Notes under the pieces: model-generated
What the model was told of the DNA's origin: nothing
Database searches by the model: none
The model's input: only the letters and a program-made list of their open reading frames with translations
Assembly: GCA_023079485.1 (NCBI GenBank)
Contig: CM041104.1
Coordinates: forward strand, 7,114,864-7,178,863
Origin: Archilochus colubris
Taxonomy: Eukaryota; Chordata; Aves; Apodiformes; Trochilidae
Direction of reading: 5' to 3'
DNA length: 64,000 nucleotides
Part shown: piece after piece, positions 58,701 through 64,000 of the stretch
Position numbering within the stretch: the stretch's first letter is position 1
Layout: the number at the start of each line of letters is the position of its first letter
Made by a program: the position numbers and the translations under genes

Positions 58701-61700
58701 TGTATCTTGGCAAGACAAATGGATACAGCAGTTGAGGAATGCTAAATCTCAGAGAAGGTGTTTTTTTTTTTTTACAGAAGAGATCTCCATAGTGTTTTTG
58801 TTATTTATTTGTTTTAAATAAAGCCCCATCTTAATAAATTATTCCTTAATACAACAAAGTAGTTATGGGCTTTTTCCTCATCAATTAATAGCTCCTTACA
58901 ATCAAAGGCAGGCTTAAGCTCTTTACTGGATGGAGCCTGTCTTACACCTTAGAGTTTGAGCATTTTCCCAAGAGCCTGTATAAAGAAGGTGATTTGGGCT
59001 CTGCCTCTCTTCCTCTCTGCAATGACCTGGGGAAATTTATCCTCACAATCCCTTGTGGACTGACCACAACTCAGTCCACAATCAGAGGATCAGAGTGGTG
59101 GGGATTAGCTCCTGGTTTTCACATTTGTAGGGCAGCTTTTCTGGGGGGTTCACTGCCACTGTAGAGCTGTAGCTCGACAGGGAATTAAATGAAAAGAACT
59201 TTGAACAATGAGCATTGTTCAAACCTGACAGAAATTTGTAATCTTCTTTGCCAAATCCCCGTTCTCATAAAGTTTGTAATTCTACAGGTTTGTGCTTCTT
59301 ACCACTGTTTCTGCTGCTTTTGGACAGGTTTATCTCAGATGCAGTGACAGGAATCACCATTGTGATTATTCTATTCTTCTTCCCTTCACAAAAACCTTCC
59401 TTCAGGTGGTGGTTTGACTTAAAAGGTGAGTAGGAGGTCCCTCTGGGCAGGGACTCTGCCCTTGCCTGTGATCTGGCAGGGCAGGCACAGAGCAAGAGCC
59501 AAAAACATCTTCCCTTGGAGAAGGACCAGCCCAAGGCAGCTGTTCTGGCCATCTGGAGCAGTGTGGGTTGAAGATACAATGTGACCCTATAGAGGTTCTT
59601 TTTATGCAGTTCCTGAAGGGGTTACTGCCCTGCTGCTGATGGCACGAAGGACTCAGTCACTGATGTAGCTGTCAGGGATGATGCCATGGGGGTTGAAGTG
59701 AACTGAAATTGGTGTTGATTTACTGTAGCTGACCTGACTGTGAAACAGGTTTGGTTGTTACTCCCAAACAGCTCCTGTCCCTCAGAGGGTGCACAAACCT
59801 CTGAGAGAGCAGAGCTGACTGAGTTAACCATACTCAGAAGTAGGAGCCCTCCCTCAGTTTCAAGAATGATTTAAAATTTACTTTCCTAAACTCCATCCAA
59901 TTTTGGTACGAGGAGACTTTTGAGGTTTTGGGTCTGTCCTCTTGAGAGCAATGAGATCCAAATTTTAAATCATAAGCCACTTGGAATAAAAGGTTGTCTG
60001 AATGTGGAGGTGCAGCTGCTCGTGGCTCTTTGTTCAGCACCACCTGGGGCTGTGAGAACAAAATACCAGCTGCTTTGTGTCATGCACATTTGTTGTGTTG
60101 TCCACATGCAGGAAGATGTTTAGTTAGGCCTCTTCCTCCTCTGGATAAAATATGTGTGCCCTTGTTCAACAGAAAATTACAGCCCCATTAGCGTGTTCTT
60201 CCATATGACAGAGCTCACTTCATCATGTATTACGAGATGGCCTTTAGGGCAGATGAGCTCTTTGCTATAAAACTCTCTGGCTGTTGAACAGCAAGTGGAA
60301 AATTAAGAACATCTTCATCATTCAAATGTTAGAAAATTTCCTCCTTCCACAGACTCCTATCTGTTAAGACAATGTTTCTGTCTATTATGGAGGGAGAATT
60401 AATTTGATATTAAATGTTCCCTCGAGAAAGCCTCAAGGAAAACTTTAAGTGCTAGAATTTCTTTTCTTTTCCTTTGATTTTTAAGCTCTGACATTAAGTT
60501 AAATGATCTGTTAATTGTCTAGCTTAAGAGAATCCTTATATATCTTTTATTAGGAACCCATGGTTAGTGAGCTTCAGCACTGATGTCAGGCTCATGATAT
60601 CATTCTGTCTGATGGTGACTGACCTGCTCCTCTTTGGGTGGGTGTTTGACACAGGGGTTTTCTCTTCATCTAGCACCAAACACTGAGACACAGCCTTTGC
60701 TGACTTGGAAGAAAGCCCAAGAGACTGTGCCCTGGAACATCATCTTGCTGCTTGGAGGAGGCTTTGCCATGGCCAAGGGCTGTGAGGTGAGGCCCACTGC
60801 AGATGCCACATTGTAGTGATCCTGTCTCACAGGGCTGGATATTATCAGGGTGTCACTTGGGGTTCTTGTCTGGTTTTGGGAAATAGGCATTTGTGGTGTA
60901 ACTTGAAGGATGTGTTTCTCAACTCTAGGTGATGACAATGCAGAGCAGATAACAAAGGAGGTGAAGGGTTCTTACAACTCCTTTCAAACTGCTTGCTGTT
61001 AAATACCCTGAGGACATTGCACGCAGGTGCTTGTGTGGCTTGGTGCAGGTCTAGGAGTTCTAGGAGAGGCTCAGTTCACCTGGAGGGACACAGGACTCTC
61101 CTCTCCAGCTTGTTTGCTCCTCTCCCCTTCTGCAGGAGTCGGGTTTGTCTGTCTGGATAGGAGGCCGTCTGCAGCCCTTGGAGGGGGTACCACCTCCTGT
61201 GGCTGTCATCCTCATCACAGTGGTCATCGCCTTATTCACAGAGTTTGCCAGCAACACAGCCACAATCATCATCTTTCTGCCTGTGCTGGCAGAGCTGGTA
61301 AAGTAGCCCCATGGCAAGAGCAGCTGCTCCTTTGCTCCCCTCCTCTCCCTGCCCCTGAGATGGGCAGGTCTGTGTTGTGTCTGTGCTGGGACAGGCACTC
61401 TACAGGCTCACTGTACAGCACTTTAAAATCCCTGGGAGAAGCAAAGCCAATGTAGCATAAGGGTTGGACTTGATCTCTGAGGTCCCTTCCAACCCAGCCA
61501 ATTCTACGATTCTATGATAACATGGACACTGAAGGATAATACCCCTTCAGATGGTGGCCATATCTTTATCACAGTGCATGGGATGGGGCTCTGCATGGTG
61601 TACTAGCCAGTTGCATTCTTTGATATATCTGCCTAAAACTCCAAATCCCCAAGGTACAATTTCTGTTTCTTTCTGTTTTTCAAGGCCATTCGTCTGAAAG

Positions 61701-62602
61701 TAAATCCCCTCTATTTAATGATACCAGGAACTATAGGATGCTCCTATGCCTTCATGCTGCCAGTCTCAACACCTCCAAACTCTATTGCATTTTCTTCTGG
61801 ACACTTGATGGTCAAGGATATGGTAAGTTCATCTGGACACAGAAAATGCTTGAAAACAATCAGCCTGAGTTTTCAGTGTTCAAAAAAGAAATTTTCTGGG
61901 TTGTTACTAGTTCAACATGTTCTAAAGTAAAAAGACAAAAATATGATGCTGTTCTGAGGAGTGTTTGAAGGCACGGGGATATGGAAAGAGCCTGTATGAC
62001 ACCTGGCCCTATGAAATTTAGAGCAACCATGGCTTCAAATGGTGACAAATCTAGTACTGAATATGCTCAGCATCTCCCAGACCCTGCTTCTGTTCTTGCC
62101 AGCATTAACAGCTCAGCTTTCACAGGTTTCTGGGTGCAAGAAAAGAAATTAAACTTATAAGTAAACTTTAGCTTAGTCCCAGTTCCTGTTCACATTCCTG
62201 AGGCTAAACAGATGTTAATATTTTTGATGGATCAAAGCTTGGTGAACATCTGCAGAATGGCCTTTATGGCTTAAGAAAGCTCACTTAAGATGTTACTAGT
62301 ATTGATGGCAATTAAACCTTCAATTTTTGTAATATTTATATTCAAGTAGCTTCATGCTTCACATGCTGTAGCTGTCCAGTCTAAACTCAACAGCTGTCTT
62401 TGTATTTCTTTTGTAGGCAAGAACTGGGTTGCTCATGAATCTTATGGGAGTTCTACTTCTTAGCTTGGCTATGAACACATGGGCCAAGAGCATCTTCCAG
62501 CTGGGGACCTTCCCTGCATGGGCCAACATCCATGCAGAAAATACCACCTCACTCTTGACAGATGTAGAAAATGTCACTTTAAGTGCACTAAATAAAATAT
62601 GA
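37656..62602 (+). CDS. SLC13A3: SLC13A3 (NaDC3), sodium-coupled dicarboxylate transporter, 13 coding exons
   Basis: High-affinity Na+/dicarboxylate symporter of the DASS/SLC13 family, importing succinate, alpha-ketoglutarate and N-acetylaspartate across basolateral and glial plasma membranes (family knowledge). Thirteen exons, joined by phase and GT-AG sites, give 1818 nt, or 605 residues; human NaDC3 is 602. Exons: 37656-37766, 46756-47021, 47380-47543, 52292-52358, 53091-53276, 54005-54130, 56441-56536, 58237-58341, 59328-59425, 60674-60786, 61136-61297, 61685-61822 and 62417-62602. Both SNT substrate/sodium-binding hairpin motifs are present (SNT 143-145 in [19 protein letters not shown] 483-485 in [13 protein letters not shown]). 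So are GTAPNLI (252-258) and STPPNSIAF (526-534). A hydrophilic segment of about 170-230 between helices matches the known cytoplasmic loop. Two extracellular sequons, NTT 586 and NVT 596, lie near the C terminus. The start was chosen because [12 protein letters not shown] aligns with human residue 1. Confidence 0.97.
37767..46755 (+). other. SLC13A3 intron 1 (about 9 kb)
   Basis: The longest intron. I saw no coding exon of another gene on either strand; open frames inside are short and unlike known proteins. Contents are simple-sequence patches only, such as the T-rich stretch near 41541 and an A/T-rich block at 44.3-44.9 kb. First introns often carry enhancers, but none can be shown from sequence alone. 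Confidence 0.6.
46756..47021 (+). CDS. SLC13A3: SLC13A3 coding exon 2
   Basis: 266 nt after acceptor CCCTTTGCAG; donor AG|GTGACT. It encodes [20 protein letters not shown] through [19 protein letters not shown], almost identical to human. Leaves in phase 2. Confidence 0.97.
47380..47543 (+). CDS. SLC13A3: SLC13A3 coding exon 3 (first SNT motif)
   Basis: 164 nt between acceptor CTCTCTTCCAG and donor G|GTAATT. It carries [20 protein letters not shown], the first of the two inverted-repeat binding hairpins, then the start of the cytoplasmic loop. Confidence 0.97.
48290..48305 (+). repeat. A16 homopolymer
   Basis: Uninterrupted run in SLC13A3 intron 3. Confidence 0.9.
51051..51096 (+). repeat. 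23-bp direct duplication
   Basis: Two adjacent copies of a 23-bp unit beginning ATCATGGATAGG, at 51051 and 51074, identical through GACTGGAGAGGG. Confidence 0.9.
51388..51415 (+). repeat. A28 homopolymer
   Basis: Uninterrupted A run in SLC13A3 intron 3; possibly the tail of a retroposed sequence immediately left of it. Confidence 0.9.
52292..52358 (+). CDS. SLC13A3: SLC13A3 coding exon 4 (cytoplasmic loop)
   Basis: 67 nt between TTTCTTTTTCAG and GA|GTAAGT. It encodes [15 protein letters not shown], matching the conserved [11 protein letters not shown] of human NaDC3. Phases 1 in, 2 out. Confidence 0.93.
52759..52790 (+). repeat. (TTTTA)n pentanucleotide repeat
   Basis: About six TTTTA units in SLC13A3 intron 4, the first slightly imperfect. 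Confidence 0.9.
53091..53276 (+). CDS. SLC13A3: SLC13A3 coding exon 5 (GTAPNL motif)
   Basis: 186 nt between TATTTTAAAG and AG|GTATGG. An acidic loop tail is followed by [20 protein letters not shown] and [15 protein letters not shown], a conserved transport-domain segment. Confidence 0.96.
54005..54130 (+). CDS. SLC13A3: SLC13A3 coding exon 6
   Basis: 126 nt between CCATTTGCTTAG and AG|GTATGT. It encodes [20 protein letters not shown] and [15 protein letters not shown], a transmembrane pair. Confidence 0.96.
55725..55796 (+). repeat. AT-rich satellite with T26 run
   Basis: ATATAT and ATATTT units, then T26 at 55766-55791 and TATATAAA, within SLC13A3 intron 6. A length-variable site and assembly weak point. 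Confidence 0.85.
56441..56536 (+). CDS. SLC13A3: SLC13A3 coding exon 7
   Basis: 96 nt between GTTTCTTCACAG and AA|GTGAGT. It encodes a basic hydrophilic loop, [20 protein letters not shown], then [12 protein letters not shown]; it aligns with human RGWRKNKSEIRTNAEDRARA. Confidence 0.95.
58237..58341 (+). CDS. SLC13A3: SLC13A3 coding exon 8
   Basis: 105 nt between TTTCTGGTTTAG and GG|GTAAGA. It encodes [20 protein letters not shown] then [12 protein letters not shown], a helix and re-entrant region near-identical to human. Confidence 0.96.
59328..59425 (+). CDS. SLC13A3: SLC13A3 coding exon 9
   Basis: 98 nt between GCTTTTGGACAG and G|GTGAGT. It encodes [20 protein letters not shown] then [12 protein letters not shown]. 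Confidence 0.96.
60674..60786 (+). CDS. SLC13A3: SLC13A3 coding exon 10
   Basis: 113 nt between CTTCATCTAG and GAG|GTGAGG. It encodes [20 protein letters not shown] then [18 protein letters not shown], one of the best-conserved stretches of the family. Confidence 0.97.
61136..61297 (+). CDS. SLC13A3: SLC13A3 coding exon 11 (second SNT motif)
   Basis: 162 nt, phase 0 at both ends, between CCTTCTGCAG and CTG|GTAAAG. It carries [20 protein letters not shown], the SLC13 family signature and second substrate-binding hairpin. Confidence 0.97.
61460..61518 (+). mobile_element. CR1 LINE 3' terminal fragment in SLC13A3 intron 11
   Basis: GGGTTGGACTTGATCTCTGA, then GGTCCCTTCCAACCCAGCCA and ATTCTACGATTCTATGAT: the hallmark last 60 bp of CR1 with its octamer repeat, severely 5'-truncated. 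In the sense orientation of the gene. Confidence 0.92.
61685..61822 (+). CDS. SLC13A3: SLC13A3 coding exon 12
   Basis: 138 nt, phase 0, between CTGTTTTTCAAG and ATG|GTAAGT. It encodes [20 protein letters not shown] then [19 protein letters not shown]. Confidence 0.97.
62417..62602 (+). CDS. SLC13A3: SLC13A3 coding exon 13 and stop
   Basis: 186 nt after TTTCTTTTGTAG, ending TGA at 62600-62602. It encodes [35 protein letters not shown] and a variable extracellular tail with two N-glycosylation sequons. Confidence 0.96.
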   Translation, partial: ARTGLLMNLMGVLLLSLAMNTWAKSIFQLGTFPAWANIHAENTTSLLTDVENVTLSALNKI

Positions 62603-63955
62603 ACAAAGCCACCCCCGAGGAAGGACTCACTCACTTAGGACTGGATTGGGCACTGGAATCATCAGAGTATGCACAGGAGGCAAGCCGTGTGGCTGCTCAT
62701 ACTGTATGAGACCCTCTGGTTTAATTTTATTTTTAGAAATACTGGCCAGTGTTAAAACATCTGTTTGTTATTTTCTTGGAAGATCTTTCTCCACCTTCCA
62801 CAGGTACCAGTCAGACTCTCCCAGAGTCCAATCTGTCCTAGGTGGTTGTTAACTGGACAACCCCGTAAGCGCCGAGCATCTTTGGGCAGGTGCCTTTCCC
62901 CCCAGAAAAGCTAGAGAGCTTTGCTGCTCCAGCTTCTGATACCCTACCTTGTTTTGGAGAGTAGCCCTGGGAAAAGGGTGGAGACAACTGGATTATTTAC
63001 TTGCAACCCAATATGAGTGAGAGTGTCAGAATCTGGCCGGGGGAAGGCGGCGCGGCGGGTGCTTCTTGCGGGATGTGAAGGATGGGGCCTTGTTGCCATC
63101 TCATGAGTAATTCTCTCGTGGAGGATGAAGGCTGTGTCTTCAGGTTTGTGTGTGAAGGGGTCATTCAGGAGATGTGTTGGTAGAACTTGGTGCACTGCTC
63201 CACGCTTTGGAAACAGGAAGGCAACAGTTTCCAAACACATTTGATGTTTTGAAAACCTGGGGTGGTGATTGCTGCCTGGTTCCTTGCACTGAGTACACAG
63301 ATGGGGCTTGGGACCAAATTAATTTCTGATGTAACTTTGGACATTGGTGGTGTTTCACAGTTGGTGAATGTGGCTGGTCTGAGGTTTGTGAGATTGACTC
63401 ACTCATGAGCAACCAGCTGAGTCACAGGTCAGTAGACAAGTTGCATTGAAATATTATTGACGTTTCTGAAAAATAGGCTTAGATTCTTAACTTTTTTTTT
63501 TTTTTTAAAGTCTGATTGCTTGGGTACTTTCAATGAAAGCATTGCAAATTGTCTGTGATTTTAATCACCCTTTTATCCATTTTTTTTAAAAAAGGATTTT
63601 ATTTTCTGTAAGAATCTAAAATATTTAATTTAAAAGATCAGTCATTGAAATAGATGATTGAATGCTAAAGGATCTGATTCTTGGTTTAGGGAAGGTGAAT
63701 GACTGGATCCCTGTGCTGGGACAGCATCTCTGATGAGATATGATGCCAGGTGGAGCTGGCAAGGCAATGTGACCCAGGGTCACCTGTCCCTGCCCCTGTG
63801 CTGCTGATAAGCCCCTGGGAAGGTGGTAGCTTTCAGGGTGATGCTTGCTGGCCATGGCTGCCCTGGGGCCATGTGGTTGTTGGGGACTCATGGGAGTCCA
63901 ACCAAAACTGCCCAAACCAATTGAATGTGGAACGTTGATCAGTCAAGTTAAAAAA
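62603..63955 (+). other. Presumed 3' UTR/flank of SLC13A3
   Basis: No further coding sequence recognised. It contains a T-rich run at about 63491-63506 and an A/T-rich stretch at 63580-63650. Whether the transcript covers all of it is not determinable here. Confidence 0.4.
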
Positions 63956-63961
63956 AATAAA
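63956..63961 (+). terminator. Candidate poly(A) signal of SLC13A3
   Basis: AATAAA about 1.35 kb past the stop, close to the window edge. It is the only canonical hexamer I noticed downstream, apart from AATAAA inside the last codons (62591-62596). Its downstream element would be at or beyond the edge. Confidence 0.3.
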
Positions 63962-64000
63962 TCCTTAATGTTCAATGAAATCCTTAATGATTGTGGAAAA

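Larger units (their letters stand above)
54131..60673 (+). other. SLC13A3 introns 6 to 9, non-coding content
   Basis: The introns between exons 6, 7, 8, 9 and 10 are 2310, 1700, 986 and 1248 bp. The only notable content is the AT-rich/poly-T block at 55725-55796 and a T run near 58761. No additional exons seen. Confidence 0.55.

Overview
This is a eukaryotic, vertebrate window, most likely from a bird. The genes are multi-exon with GT-AG introns, most well under 2 kb. Promoters sit in sharp CpG islands. Every interspersed repeat I could identify is a CR1-type LINE, the dominant retroposon of birds and other sauropsids; I saw no mammalian SINEs. Three complete protein-coding genes are supported: SLC2A10 on the minus strand (coding 19461-25622), TP53RK on the plus strand (30046-31433) and SLC13A3 on the plus strand (37656-62602). 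Human 20q13.12 carries the same genes in the same order and relative orientation, and that shared order supports the identifications.

Layout. About 1-15.85 kb holds no gene I can support. About 15.9-17.3 kb is a very old, decayed CR1-type LINE on the minus strand, still showing a degraded reverse-transcriptase core. A CpG-rich block at 17.65-18.07 kb has no assigned gene; it could be the promoter of a gene further left (EYA2 is the expected neighbour), but no EYA2 coding exon was recognised. SLC2A10 (GLUT10) has five coding exons encoding about 578 residues, with its CpG promoter at 25.2-26.0 kb. It is head to head with TP53RK, whose two exons encode 276 residues. An orphan CpG island lies at 31.9-32.4 kb. 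A largely featureless 5 kb spacer follows, then SLC13A3 (NaDC3) with 13 coding exons encoding 605 residues and its last stretch of 3' flank at the right edge.

The three genes are not a pathway. GLUT10 is a facilitative transporter of the GLUT family (glucose and dehydroascorbate reported for the family member). TP53RK is the Bud32-type atypical kinase of the KEOPS complex, needed for the tRNA t6A modification. SLC13A3 is a sodium-coupled dicarboxylate transporter. I joined the exons by hand, checking splice sites, reading phase and family resemblance; all three coding sequences are open from start to stop. The most interesting non-coding observations are a strict 10-bp-period array in the TP53RK promoter, an identical 11-mer shared by the TP53RK and SLC13A3 promoters, the two unassigned CpG islands, and a possible poly(A)-tailed retroposon inside SLC13A3 intron 3. 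I did not find a previously undescribed biological system.
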